Assembly: GCA_018806985.1 (NCBI GenBank)
Contig: JADANN010000290.1
Location: 310,001-374,000 of the forward strand
Direction: 5' to 3'
From: Angiostrongylus vasorum
Lineage: Eukaryota; Nematoda; Chromadorea; Rhabditida; Metastrongylidae
DNA: 64,000 bases
Every line of letters starts with the position of its first letter. Position 1 is the stretch's first letter. Made by a program: the position numbers and the translations under genes. Positions 34,631-46,229 of this stretch are shown here, one piece after another. A model generated the notes under the pieces. The model was given only the letters and a program-made list of their open reading frames with translations. It was not told the DNA's origin and made no database searches.

Positions 34631-35039
34631 AATATAGTTGTAACAGGAACAGTATCTTATGAAGTTGCATTTACTACTCGATAGCGATATTCTTCTATCA
34701 CTACAAAGTTCAAGACAAGTTCTCTTTGTCTTCCAAAGAATGTAAATGTGGAAATACTCCATATATTCTAAAGAAACTGTAGAAGACATAAAAAAAATTC
34801 TGGTACAATTAGAAAAATAACGTCGTTATTGATTTGATTTGAAGGCGTTCGTAGGAAATGATGTAATGTAGTTCAACTGGATAAAACAGAAAAAGTAGTT
34901 AGTACTGTCGATAGCTATGAATTATTAGTTTCATTGAGAAATGCATTACTGTATGGATTTCATGGCCCCTTTGGATTAAAGTGATCACCAAGATTTTGCT
35001 TAATTTCGAAGCACTTCTCGCACCCGTTGTGTGTTTATC

Positions 35040-35415
35040 TTTGGATCGTGTAGCGCAGTGGTTGAGTGCCCTACGATACACATGTGGTCGTTGGTTAAAC
35101 AGCGCGGAGTTACCCTGCTCAGCTGTCAGCTTCTATGCCTTCGAAGTCAAAAAACATGGTACCAAACATCATGTCTGAGAGGATAAGAACACCGAATTAG
35201 CATTTTTTTTCAATCGAAAAAAGGTGGGTAGTCGACTCGGATCACCTTGAGTCTAAAAAGGCAAAGGCACCGAAGTATGCCCTTTGAAATTTATTTGTAC
35301 AGACTAAACATGCATTTGATCACCTGTGCGATGCTGTGAATTGAATCAAATGCATCATGCGCGTATTCCTAAAATCTCGGTGATTGATCAGTGCCAAACG
35401 CCTTGTCCTTTATTC
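35040..35415 (+). mobile_element. SINE1 retroposon with internal insertion
   Basis: Head GATCGTGTAGCGCAGTGGTT, then about 100 bp of unrelated sequence around 35105-35290, then the body end CATTTGATCACCTGTGCGAT and tail CGCCTTGTCCTTTATTCC. Confidence 0.7.
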
Positions 35416-35822
35416 CTAACCGTTTATCGTTCATGCTTCCATCAGCTCATCCATTCAGTTTGTTGGTGTAGGTTTATTCTTGAGTGTTAGCTGTTAGTTT
35501 GCATAAGTAAAGACTTTACGTCTTTCGTCTTTCTTTATCATTTTCTCTCCTGCTTCCTATCTTTACCTCTCTTTTTCTCATTCCTTCTCTCTTTGCTATA
35601 TTGATAATGATTGCTAGGTCTGTAAAACACTTCCTGGAGAATCATTTTTATGTGGTCATTTTCGTTTTCAGCGTTTTAACGACGTCATAAAACTGTCACA
35701 GTGACAAGTGTTTTCAACCTTCACATTTCCTCATGCAATACTAAATATAAGGAAGGAAAAAAATTATTTTATCAGCCGTACAACCAAATCCGAAGTGGTG
35801 TGTTGGATCTTAGGGGTAAATG

Positions 35823-36080
35823 ATGAAGGATGAAGCGTTCGGCGTTGAGTGAAGCGTTATGCATTCCATTCCATTCATAGCATCGTTAAAGTGACTGGAT
35901 GCATACTTGGCCTATACAACGACTTGCGGTGAGCTAGCGAAATATCAAGTCAGTGCTTCCATCCTCCGAGATAGATTAAGGTAGCAATTTGCCAATTACG
36001 GGCAGATGGAAGGATTGTTTTGCTTCGCTTCGCGTAACTGAATCAGTGACCACATGTGTATTGCACGTCACCATTGTCCA
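35823..36080 (-). mobile_element. SINE1 retroposon
   Basis: Reverse copy: GAAGGATGAAGCGTTCGGCG, AAGTGACTGGATGCATACTT, ending near TGCACGTCACCATTGTCC. Confidence 0.72.
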
Positions 36081-36494
36081 TGCAACATCATTTCAATGAT
36101 ATCGTACTCACCACAAAAAGCTACATTTTCATAGAAACAGAATTGAACGTTGAATTCAGAAGTTTCCATTGCTCATCGGAATAGCTAGCGATACTTTTTT
36201 TCTTCTTAAGAAAGAAGATCTACACGACTTCATACTTATCTATTTAATGCATTTATTCATAGTTCACTTTTTCTTTCATTCGAGCTCTACAAAATGACGC
36301 TTATTTTTAGACATCTTCAGTAGGTGAAGGTCCAAAACGTTGATTATAACACAAAGACGTAAAAAGTGAAGTAGAAGGAAAGGCTTTTCCCAATATTAAC
36401 TTCTTATTTACTGCCTACTACAACTTTTCTCAGCAAGGCGTTTTGTGCAATGTAACGACAATGATGCTAAGACATTTGCGAAAACTCCAAATCG

Positions 36495-36840
36495 CAGACC
36501 ACTTTGCGAACCCAGCACCCTCTCATTCGATTTGCTTTACTCGCATCCATCATATACGATGGTGTTCGGACTCTAGTGTAGGTTCAGTACTGCTTGAGGA
36601 ATTCGATTTCCGTTAGAAATATCCTTGAGTGCTCGCCGTTAGCTTCTTCCTATCTGAAAGCCGATTATAAAATAGCCGTTCTAGGATGCTGCTATGTTTT
36701 GTGGACCGCATAGACATCCCTTCAGACAACTGTGACATAAATTCTCTAATCTTAGGCTTCACTAGCCTGGTGAGGGGTCGAACCAGATCAGTGAGCGCGG
36801 TACCGTTACCACAGGGCCACTCGTGCCTCGATATAATACT
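36495..36840 (-). mobile_element. SINE4 copy
   Basis: GAACCCAGCACCCTCTCATT, GCATCCATCATATACGATGG and TACTGCTTGAGGAATTCG, then head GGTCGAACCAGATCAGTGAG and CCACAGGGCCACTCGTGCC. Confidence 0.62.
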
Positions 36841-37021
36841 ATATTACACTTTTTGCAATACGATGTATCCTTCTGAAAATTATCCAGGCTTAGCCGATAA
36901 AGCAATGCACATTATTCTTACAAGGGTTTTTAAGCCCCGACGAACAGATTACGCTGCCCTCTTATTATTTCAAATGTATGCTAATCGCTTTCCTCTTCAA
37001 TCTGGTTCCACGAAGACTTGT

Positions 37022-37422
37022 TTGTGCCTCCCAATGGTTTACCGCCTCATCGTGGCTGGGAGGTGTTCCTGGGTGTCGGACTCCGATGTACAGCGGGGCG
37101 ATTCGTCCTCCCGGCAGGGTCTCCTAAGCTGAGAAGGAGTCCGGCGTTTCCATCAGGAAGCCTAGCTAAGAGTAAACCAATAACAGGATCCACAACCGTC
37201 TTGGTATCAAAGTCGCATCGTGGCAAATCTCCTTCTGATTCACAAGGGTTGCTATTGTCCGTGGTTGGTGACAACCTGGGGCAGACTTTGGTCAGGCTGT
37301 CCTCGGGATTCCAGGGAACCACAGTGGCTTAACCAGCAAATCTCTAAAAGATGGTGATTATGCTGGGGCCCGCACAACTAGTGAGGACGTGCTGTTCAAG
37401 TATCAAGTAAGTAAGTAAGTAC
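37022..37422 (+). mobile_element. SINE2 retroposon with 42-bp target-site duplication
   Basis: Sense-strand copy: head TTTACCGCCTCATCGTGGCTGG, body, tail GCACAACTAGTGAGGACG, then (AAGT)n at 37405-37420. Flanked by a 42/43-bp direct repeat (36980-37021 and 37423-37465) beginning GCTAATCGCTTTCCTCTT and differing by one inserted T. Confidence 0.9.
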
Positions 37423-37920
37423 GCTAATCGCTTTCCTCTTTCAATCTGGTTCCACGAAGACTTGTCTCTAATGAAGAAATGAGAAGTGGAGAAGAAGCGT
37501 TCTAAGTGACACGCTCTTTCTGCCGGTTCGAATCAGTTCCAGGGCTCATTTTCTAAAAAAAAATTGAAGCTTGTAACTAACGACATCATAAAGCTCGTTT
37601 TACGTTGCAAAAATCTATAGAACGACTAATGCATTGGAATTCATTACTTTGAAAGCATTGGACCAACACTACACCTTTCAATCCTTCAATGCCATTTCTA
37701 ATAACTCTGAAAATATTTCTAACTACTCCAAAAAAATAACTCCAATATACAAAAAATGATAACTCTAGCGAACGCAATTGGAGTCAGCTGTTGGAGTTGG
37801 AGCCGACCGTCCGATATTTTCGATAGATCCCCAGAGATTTTCTCCTGTAGCTGAAAATTTTCCTGTACTTATTCCATTCAGGAGTGTTACAAAGACATAA
37901 TCATGGTTATGTTGTGTCCG

Positions 37921-38165
37921 GGCGAGTGCGTATGTCCATGCGCCCATGGCTCACCAAGCCTTCCATTCCCCGTTGTCGGGAAATTGGTACCAGACTTGTC
38001 TGGGAGGATAGCAGCACTGGCTCGATACATCGGTAGGCCACCGCGAGTCATTGTAAAGGCCAGATATGTATTCAATCAACTCCAAACGATGCTTAATGAA
38101 GTCGAATGCATGGCGCATCCCTCAAGGATTGATCAACTCTAAGAGCTTTATCCTTTATCCTTTAC
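37921..38165 (+). mobile_element. SINE1 retroposon, head-truncated, with duplication
   Basis: Starts within the box B region (GCGCCCATGGCTCACCAAGC) and ends GAGCTTTATCCTTTATCC. Flanked by GTTGTGTCCG at 37911-37920 and 38166-38175, so truncation preceded insertion. Confidence 0.88.
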
Positions 38166-38411
38166 GTTGTGTCCGACGAACACATGGTATGCTATAATAA
38201 TCATAGCTGACTCTCATGGAGTCTGGTTGTACTGGATACATTCCGTTGATAGACTAGAGCCGCTTGAACTCTGAAAGAATGTACTTCCGGCATAGGAATT
38301 TCTAATGTCTAAGTGTGTTTAAGAATTGATACGTTTACTTCTGTTTGTTTCCTAATTTGCTTTCAGAAGACTGCCTTTTTTTCGCCCGACTTTTTAAGTT
38401 CTTTTTTTTAG

Positions 38412-38487
38412 CTGCGGAACTAAAGCAACGGATGTGGCGGAGGTACTGCACTCACTTACAGCGTTAAAGGAACGAATAGAGTACGAA
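38412..38487 (+). CDS. Isolated exon-like island, unknown gene
   Basis: A strong acceptor (a run of T then AG ending at 38411) and donor GTAAGG at 38488 bracket 76 bases. Only one frame is open (entering after one base) and it reads CGTKATDVAEVLHSLTALKE followed by RIEYE, which looks like an amphipathic helix. I see no partner exon within several kb, so this is either a piece of a gene with very long introns or a stranded exon. I do not recognise the family. Confidence 0.35.
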
Positions 38488-38599
38488 GTAAGGGCGTGCT
38501 ATCGTGTGGAATATTGCAATTAAGAAAACAGATCATTAACGAACAAGTGTCTCCGATTGTTAACATATCTGAATCAGCAGATCTTTTTTATTTGAAGAT

Positions 38600-39275
38600 T
38601 CTAGCAACGTTCAGACTATGCGCTGTTCATCCCCAGAAGGCGAATAAGACGTTGAATATGGATAAAGCCCGACTGAACCCTGATATGCAGACGGATTCAA
38701 ACTTGGGTACTGTGGCCGTTGAGCTGAAGTGAATAACACTTCTCCTTCACATTCATGGATACTGGCATATGTGTGCTTCCGCATAAGTAGTTCGTGTATT
38801 GCACTTCAACTCCACTACTGCCGATAGTAAAGTAACTGAGAGGTGCGAGACAATTCAGAATTCTCATGACGAATAAGCCGTTGGTAGAGAAATACTCTAG
38901 AGAAGCATAACAAGCTACTCATAAGTGTGGGAAGTGTGTCATGGCAGAAATTGACGAGGTAGACGTGGGTACTTCCTTATTTGCTCAAAAAAAGTTGTTA
39001 GTTTCTTCCGGATTTGACCAAGGGGTTATTCGTTATAAAGTTGTCTTGCATCTCTTAGTTACTTTAGTGTTGACAATGATTACACTTAAGCACAAACATG
39101 CATGTATTCATAGATGACTATGTAAGAGAAGTGTTATTCAGTCCAGTGAAACGGAGACAGTTCCCATCTTTAAATTCGGCTGCATAACAGGTTGAAGTCG
39201 GCTTCTGCCCGTATTCAACTTCTTATTCGCCATGTGGCAACAAAAAGAGGAACTAAATAAGCTACATGTAAGTGT
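38600..39275. repeat. Foldback element with about 110-170 bp inverted arms
   Basis: Left arm about 38637-38800 (GCGAATAAGACGTTGAATA ... AAGTGAATAACACTTCTCC) and right arm about 39080-39240 as its diverged reverse complement. About 280-330 bp of unrelated DNA lies between. No coding capacity; unrelated to the other families here. Confidence 0.7.
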
Positions 39276-39555
39276 ATGAATCCCCGCATGAGAGAAATTG
39301 ACCATGTAGCCGTGAGTACTACCTTGGTAAAAAAAGTAAAAGTAAGACGTCTCATACAACAGGATTTCCACTCTTCGCTTTGGTCTAACCAGCTCAGCTC
39401 ACTAAGCTGTTATGGCACGCATTGTTGATGAAAACAGACTGCTGCTCGCTCGAATCACGTTATGAGTAATGGAATTAAAGCGGGTTATGTGAATATATTC
39501 GAAGGCATACAAACAAACACTCTCAGAGCAGGATAATCCGGCTAGTATCCACGCA

Positions 39556-40005
39556 AAGGGCACGTGTAGCTGTGATCAGAGATGCCCTGCACGTGGTCTT
39601 TGGTTTGATGCCCGCCTTGATCGAAACAGTGTTTCACCCTGGTGACGCAGCAAATATGCTAGAGAACTGATAGAGCAATTTACACATGGCCGTAACCCTT
39701 TTTAAATGAGTAGTTGAATATACGGACGCTTTTAGCGCAATACATTGAGAACACTGCGATACGATCAAGCTCGTTGGTTCGATCTCATCCTTGGGAAAAC
39801 GAAATCCTTCCTACTACCGCGGTTTACAAATTGGTAACAGACTTGTCTGGAAGGATAAAATTACCGAATTCGATGTGCACCCACAAGTAATGAACAGAGG
39901 CAAGGCCAGATATGATACTGAATAACCTCAAACGATGCTTGATGAGGTTGAATGTATGGCGCATCCCCTTAGTGATTTATCAAGGCCAAACATCTCATCG
40001 TTTAT
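39556..40005 (+). mobile_element. Two SINE1 copies in tandem (first truncated)
   Basis: A head-only copy (GGGCACGTGTAGCTGTGATC, box B GGTTTGATGCCC near 39602) is followed at 39722 by a fuller copy (GACGCTTTTAGCGCAATACA, box B GGTTCGATCTC, body, tail to 40005). Confidence 0.7.
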
Positions 40006-40464
40006 TTTTTTATGCATAGATCACTATTAATGGTTGTTAGATCAGCCTGACTGAAGTCTAAGGACTCCTTGGTGATTAGCGAATCCACATGAAGCTGCGC
40101 TATAGCACTAAAACTAGTGAACTAATCGCTGCGTTATTCACTGTCATCAAGTAAGCATTTCGTGGCTTGATGACGAGTGAAATCGGTGAATAATCACGGC
40201 AACTATGACGCCCAATCTAACATCTAATTGCATGCGAGTGCCGATTTGTGAGCAATTATTGCTACATAGCGTCAACATCACATCAAGAAGCCGTAATTTG
40301 TATCGTTTGCTGAAATTGATTGCTGTAAGACATGGAGACGGGGGGTAAAGGGCTCAGTTTGCACACGGTAAACCAAGCCGCCAACCACCACAGTTAGATC
40401 CAAACGAATGTGGGCTACTATTTATTCATCGCCGTTCTTTCTGCAGATGCAAGAAAGAACTAAA

Positions 40465-40725
40465 ACGTAAAGGGATGGGTTTCGTATTCTACTCCATTCT
40501 TAGCATCGCAAAGGTGACTAGACACATACATGGCCTATACGATCACTTGCCGTAGCCTAGTGATGCATCAGATCAGTGTTTCTATCGTCCCAGACAAGTA
40601 TGATACTGATTTGGCAACAGCGGAAAGATCCAGAACATGGTCTTTTGCATGGAAAGGACGATTGAACTAACAACTAGGTATGTATTCTGGGGTCCTACAG
40701 CTACTGTAGCACAAGTTCATCTCGC
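40465..40725 (-). mobile_element. SINE1 retroposon, diverged
   Basis: Reverse copy: AACGTAAAGGGATGGGTTTC, AAAGGTGACTAGACACATAC, ending CTACAGCTACTGTAGCACAA. Confidence 0.6.
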
Positions 40726-40729
40726 TCAG

Positions 40730-41515
40730 AAGTACTGTGACCAAATGACTGCGTGTGAAAGTCATGAAAGTCGTGTTTCGTGAAGTTTAGATGGGCATTC
40801 ATTGATATCTTTTCAATGACTAGACAGTTCAAGGTACAACGATCAGTTCATCTGACAGTGACCACCACAGTACCTCTTGAAATTTGGCGTGCTCAAAACG
40901 AAGACGCAACATGGTTGTAATATTTATGCAAAGTAAAAATCAATTTTTTTTACAGTACTTCCGCTGGAGTATGCAGTAATAAAATGTCTGAAAAATGCAT
41001 ATCCATAGAGAATTATAGGAATACATTGGCCGTTTACTCCCATATTTGACATCAGTTCTACATATTTGCGCATCGAATTGAGTTAATACGGCGCTGGGAA
41101 TATTTTAGACTTTCAAATCTAACTACACCCTCGTTAGTTCATCGAATTCTCATCACTGGGGATGTTCATGGATATACAGAACTACGACTGTGATGTGTAG
41201 GTAGGACCATTTTCCTGGCAGGATTTCCTAAGTTGAGAAAGAGTTAAACATTTCCATCCAGAAGTTTAGCCAAGAGCAAAGCAATGCTAAGAATCAGAAA
41301 CAACATAGCTTCCAAGTCGTACATGGGGAAGGCCTAGCACATTACTTCTAAGTATGCAGAGAAAGAAGAACCCAGCAGTAAATAAAATAAACAAATTGCT
41401 TTTTAGGAATTTATGAAAATTGGACAGTCAAATAAACAAGCAAGTAGCAGATTTACAAGTTTAACGAAATATGTCTTAACTCGCAGAAGGAAAGAAGAAA
41501 AAGAAGGAAGAAAGA
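40730..41515. other. No gene seen
   Basis: AT-rich sequence with an eroded SINE2-like patch near 41200-41300 (CAGGATTTCCTAAGTTGAGA, GTTTAGCCAAGAGCAAAGCA). Nothing else recognised. Confidence 0.4.
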
Positions 41516-41517
41516 AG

Positions 41518-42115
41518 AAGCAGAAGGAAACGAGCAGCTTGGAAAGCTTTCAAGAGCATCGAGGATGTAGTGAAGAGAACAAAAATACCTGACTGCGTGC
41601 CCACCTTTTCGAATCAACAGTACTACCTGTCTTAACTAACGCGTCAGAAACCTGGTCGGTGCGTATGCAGGATGAAAAATCATTCAGCGTTTGTGAACGC
41701 GCAGTCGAAAGGACGATGCTAAGAGTATCCCGTGTAACACAAGCAAGGGAAGGGATCCGAAGGTCCCGATCTAAGTCAGCAATCAGAAATTGAAGACGTT
41801 GTTTTACCAAACTGTTGACTGTTGAAAATAAGATGGACCTAACACGTAATGCGCCTGAATGACTGATGGATAAGAGCCATTAGTGACTGGATTTCTGGAG
41901 ATGTCAAACGTTCTGCAGGAAGGCCACCGATTCGATTGCGAAATGTTCTTCACGAAAAGCTTAGAAGAAAGGTATGATGCTCAACGAGTTCCTAGAGCGA
42001 GCAGAATCCACTCAGGCTACTCTTGCACGCGACAGGGAAAATTGCAAGATTTTCCTGGCGCCCGCTCGAGTCACTCGACGATCAGCGGGTCCACGGGTGA
42101 AACTGGTGATGTCCT
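41518..42115 (+). mobile_element. 5'-truncated RTE LINE, C-terminal part
   Basis: Matches the 3' quarter of the RTE copy at 22737-25993: SVCERAVERTMLRVSR-type region near 41690, the target-site-like PPIRLRNVLHEKLRRK region near 41925 (frame broken), and RESTQATLARDRE near 42005. It ends in a GGTGAAACTGGTGA tail. The 5' junction is an AAG/GAA-rich patch at 41485-41520. Confidence 0.8.
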
Positions 42116-42702
42116 AATTCAAGGAATTTGACAATACACCTCCGTATCTTTTCAAACATGATATAAGTTTTTTTTTATCGTACCACAGTGGCATTCTGGT
42201 TTTCCTTTAGACCACAGTTTTTTCCTCATTCTCCTTTTTTTGCTACGAAAGTTCTTAGACGGAAGCAACTGAATAAAAGATATTTCGTTCGAAGAGGACA
42301 CTACAGTGTCTAAACGCTACGTTAGTGTTGACAGCTTCCGCTACGGTTTTAGGGATTTTTAGAAGACTTAATGTACTAATTCTCTCCCTTTAAGTCCAAT
42401 TTTAGCAAATCTGAAATAAAAGCGCTGTAAATTTATTAATGAAAATTTATTTGCCCTTATCGAGAAATCAACACCGTAACGAATGTGTTAAATATTATAA
42501 TATATTCCTTGTTATGATGGCGAACAGACAATTTCATATGTACGCATAGTATTGATCCAATTCAAATCAATAATCGATCTATAAATGGAGAAGTGCGTTT
42601 GCGTTTCAATTGTTTCGGTTCGCTGGAAGCAGAGTGAGCGTCATCTTGCTAAACAAATTCCACCCAATCTTAAAATGATCTAAATAAGTACTTGAATATG
42701 TG

Positions 42703-42976
42703 GGCACGTTTAGCACAGTGGGTGGAGTACTCTGCAATACATACACGGTAGTTGGTTCTATGTCGCACATTGATGAAACTAAACTCTTCATTACTCCGTG
42801 GTCGGCATATTAATTCTGTGAGAGGACTAGTAACACTATCTTGTTATAACAATATGCCCTGTAACTCAGTATATATGCCAAAGATACATCCAATCAGCAC
42901 TACGATACTACGAATAGTGTCGAATGCGTTTTATATCTCGGATATTGATCAACACTGGACGCTTTATCCTTTCATC
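42703..42976 (+). mobile_element. SINE1 retroposon
   Basis: GGGCACGTTTAGCACAGTGG head, GGTTCTATGTCGC box B region, tail ACGCTTTATCCTTTC. Confidence 0.72.
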
Positions 42977-43502
42977 GTTACTTAAACAATCACAATTACA
43001 GGTAGGGCGGAAACGACATCCGACATTTGGTTAGATGTGACCAATTTTTTTGACGGTATCAGAAATTAGCGTTAGCCGACTATTCACACCTATGAAGATA
43101 CTTTTTTGTTAACATTCTCGAGAGAAACCGTAGTGTTATTAAATTTTCTAAGTTACGATTCCATGGCCTTTTAATTCTTAATTGTTGCCTATTCTTTCTT
43201 TATAACAGGGTATTGTGTGGAATACAAGCAAAAGGATGTTGAGATCTGAGCGAAACTCGGAACTTCAGACTCGCTTCGAACTCACGTTCAACCGTTCCGA
43301 GAGCTCAGATGTTATCCTCTGCGTCAACTGAAGCTCTTCCTTTTACTTCCTCTAAACCCAGTTTTTTACCTTTACGCTCCTATCATCAATTAATATCATA
43401 CCGTTTAACGTGGAACGGTTTCAAGTTGATGTCTTCCGATCGTTGAGCTTCCGTTCTTTGTGGTGATCTCCACGGCGCGCCGATCCATGTAGATATGTTA
43501 AG

Positions 43503-43770
43503 CAGAGGCGTGTGTTGCGCAATACTCATAGGGTGCCTTACAATGCACACTATACCGGTCTTTGGCTCGAACGTCTGAGTCGCCAAATTGGCACCAGTCT
43601 GGCCTGGGAGGATTTAAACACTGATTTGACACATCGGAGGGCAGCAACAATTTACTGCATAGTCTTGATATGCATTCATTCACTTCCACCGGAGCTTCTT
43701 GAGGTTCAGCGTACATCGGGTTGCTTAGGGATTGCTGATCGACGCCGAACGCTTAATCACTTTTATCGTC
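43503..43770 (+). mobile_element. SINE1 retroposon, diverged
   Basis: GAGGCGTGTGTTGCGCAATA head, body block GTCGCCAAATTGGCACCAGT, tail AACGCTTAATCACTTTTATC. Confidence 0.68.
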
Positions 43771-44204
43771 TATACGTGAAAGGTAATGAAAAGATAAATA
43801 TGGTGTTAAAAAATAAGATATTAGAAGTCAGAATTGCAAGGGTTAAAAGATAACAGATTTATTCCTCACGTACTTACGCTCGCTGTTTAGTCCTTTACCA
43901 TCAGCAACGGAGATGCTAACGAAAAAAAGTGGTTGATTTATTTCGAAGAACTTCACGGATATTTTCGACTAAAAGTTGACTATCTTAAAAGCTTAGACAC
44001 GCTTCAAAGCTTCCAGCTTACAGATACAACGATGCTGAGATATTCTCAAAACTTGGACTCTGGACCAGATAAAAGGCTAACATTGTGATTTTGACTACAG
44101 ACTCAGCTTAACTGGATTCAACGCTGATTTATGGTCACCAGAACAATCCCGCTGAAGCGATTGCTGATGGCAGCGTTAGGTAGAATACCAGTTGAGACAA
44201 ACGC

Positions 44205-44370
44205 AGAGTAAGGACTTCCGTGGCGTAGTGTGTAATGGGTGAGTCCCGGAAAGGGAAATCGTGGTTCGATCTGACCCAGGGTCCAAGATTTGCGAATAGC
44301 TCAGCATCGTTGTAATTGTAATTCACATCATACCCTGCCATGAAAAGTTGTAGTAGAAAGTAAGTAAAAG
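44205..44370 (+). mobile_element. SINE3-like copy
   Basis: GGCGTAGTGTGTAATGGGTG head, box B GTGGTTCGATCTGAC, body GATTTGCGAATAGCTCAGCA, end CCTGCCATGAAAAGTTGTAG and AGTAAGTAA. Confidence 0.6.
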
Positions 44371-44599
44371 GCTAACACTGTGCTTTCAGGAGAATTGAAC
44401 TCTAATAGTATTCTCCGATATAAATATTCCTGATTAATGAAAGGTTTTAAGAGACTCTTGGTGCTAACTCAACCTATCGCAATATGTTGTCATGTTGACA
44501 AGCTTATACGATGCTGGTAAATCGTTTAATGTAGTTGATATTTCTGGTGCTTTACCCTCTTCAGAAATCCAATGAGTTGAGCATCTACAATGCAGTAGA

Positions 44600-44795
44600 T
44601 AAAGGATACAACGATGAAGTGCTCCACGTCATGCTTCCCTTAGAGCTGCGCCATGCATTCGATCCCACTCATACAGAGATGATTGCACGCATATTTCTCC
44701 TGTATTTGCAGTTGCTTTTCACTCTGTCAAGTCACTGGTTTGTTTTACAACCAGACAAGTCTGGTTTCAATCTGCCAACCGTGAGCAAATAAAGA
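44600..44795 (-). mobile_element. SINE1 fragment
   Basis: Reverse fragment: CGCCATGCATTCGATCCCAC, GATGATTGCACGCATATTTC, CAGACAAGTCTGGTTTCAAT. The head is missing. Confidence 0.6.
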
Positions 44796-45372
44796 AGTTT
44801 GTCTCTCTAGGAGGTTTTTTCCTATTATATGTAATCGCAACCAGTCGAGTTGGGTGGAACGGGGCATCGAGCGACTTCGTATTAATCACATTTAGGCTTA
44901 TCAATAAAAAAATCTGGCAATTCAAGCCATACATGAGTTGGTTTTGGAACGAGTCCATTACGTTTGCGCTGGTTCACTTCACAAGTGGTTTTGGTATACA
45001 GTTGACAGAGAAACCTCTAATGAACGCCCTTCTTTCGTAAAAAATGAAGATATCTGCCATTTGCTTTTAGTCCCCTGTAAATTCAGCGGAAACACATTGA
45101 TTTAAAAAACTTAGAAAATCAAACATCTAAAGGTTTAAAAAACAGCCTTTATGCTCGAAGTCTTTATTAAGAGAGCATAACCAACGAACAAAGTGATCGC
45201 CTGAAACCTTCCCCTACACCTCTCATCACTCACTTCCTCCAAAACTTATACAACTGACGAAAGATTTCAATGAATTGCTTAAAAGATGTTCAGGATTGTA
45301 AAGAATGTTGTCCACAATTTTTTGGTCTACTAAGGAAATAGGGAAACTGCATTTACTACTTATATGACAACT

Positions 45373-45654
45373 CAAGGGTGCGTGTGGCGCAGTGGTCGGA
45401 GGCGCCCTGCAGCACGCTCGTGGAATCTATCCCCGTACTCATGGCCCACCAAGTCTTCCATCTCTCCGGGGTCGGCAAATTGGTACCAGATTTGTCTGGG
45501 AGGATAGCAGCACTGGCTCGATACATCGGTAGACCAGCGCGAGTCATTGTAAAGGCCAGATATGCATTCGATCACCTCCAACGATGAAGTCGAATGCATG
45601 GCGCGTCCCTCAGGGATTGATCAACACCGAGAGCTTTATCCTTCTTATCTTTTA
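45373..45654 (+). mobile_element. SINE1 tRNA-derived retroposon, best-preserved copy
   Basis: Head with box A TGGCGCAGTGGTCGG (45384) and a box B-like segment near 45420-45436, then the family body (GTCGGCAAATTGGTACCAGA, GATAGCAGCACTGGCTCGAT, AGTCATTGTAAAGGCCAGAT) and tail GAGCTTTATCCTT. Flanked by ATGACAACTCA (45362-45372) and ATGATAACTCA (45655-45665). Confidence 0.9.
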
Positions 45655-45894
45655 ATGATAACTCATTGAGCTTGACTAAGAGGGGAATGTGAAAGGTTTC
45701 TGCAGATTTTTTTGTGCAACAATTTAGTTAAGAGGCGTGGGAACAGAAACCGTTCAGTAGTACCTATTTTGACCTCAATGCTTGTCTCCCTTTCCTTTGG
45801 TTCGGAACATGTTTAGCTAACTCTCTTTGATTAATGAAGGATAGTGTCTACTTGTAGTGAAGACCCCCGAAACCTCCTATCACAGCTGTACAAC

Positions 45895-46100
45895 GATTCC
45901 AGAATGAGTTAGCTCGACTCGTATTCGGCGACGTTTATGAAGGAGGCAAGAGATCGTTAAGAAGTGGTCGAACTCATTTGCAAATCGACAAGTTTTTGTG
46001 GATGATGGATGGGAAGCAACGAATCCAATGCAGAAAATGCTGTGGTCTCTACAATGTGTTATGTAAAAATCACTGTTGAATTCGTTGATAGATGTCAAAG
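45895..46100 (+). mobile_element. SINE4 fragment, opposite orientation
   Basis: GTTTTTGTGGATGATGGATG and GAATCCAATGCAGAAAATGC followed by a GTCTCTACAATGTG block are the reverse complement of the SINE4 body. Ends at the AT array. Confidence 0.5.
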
Positions 46101-46126
46101 AGGTCACTTAAGAATTATGCGCATAG

Positions 46127-46127
<1 letters not shown>

Positions 46128-46172
<45 letters not shown>

Positions 46173-46185
46173 TATGTAAGTAGAC

Positions 46186-46228
<43 letters not shown>
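46128..46228. repeat. TA microsatellite
   Basis: Two TA arrays separated by TAAGTAGACATG. Confidence 0.95.
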
Positions 46229-46229
<1 letters not shown>

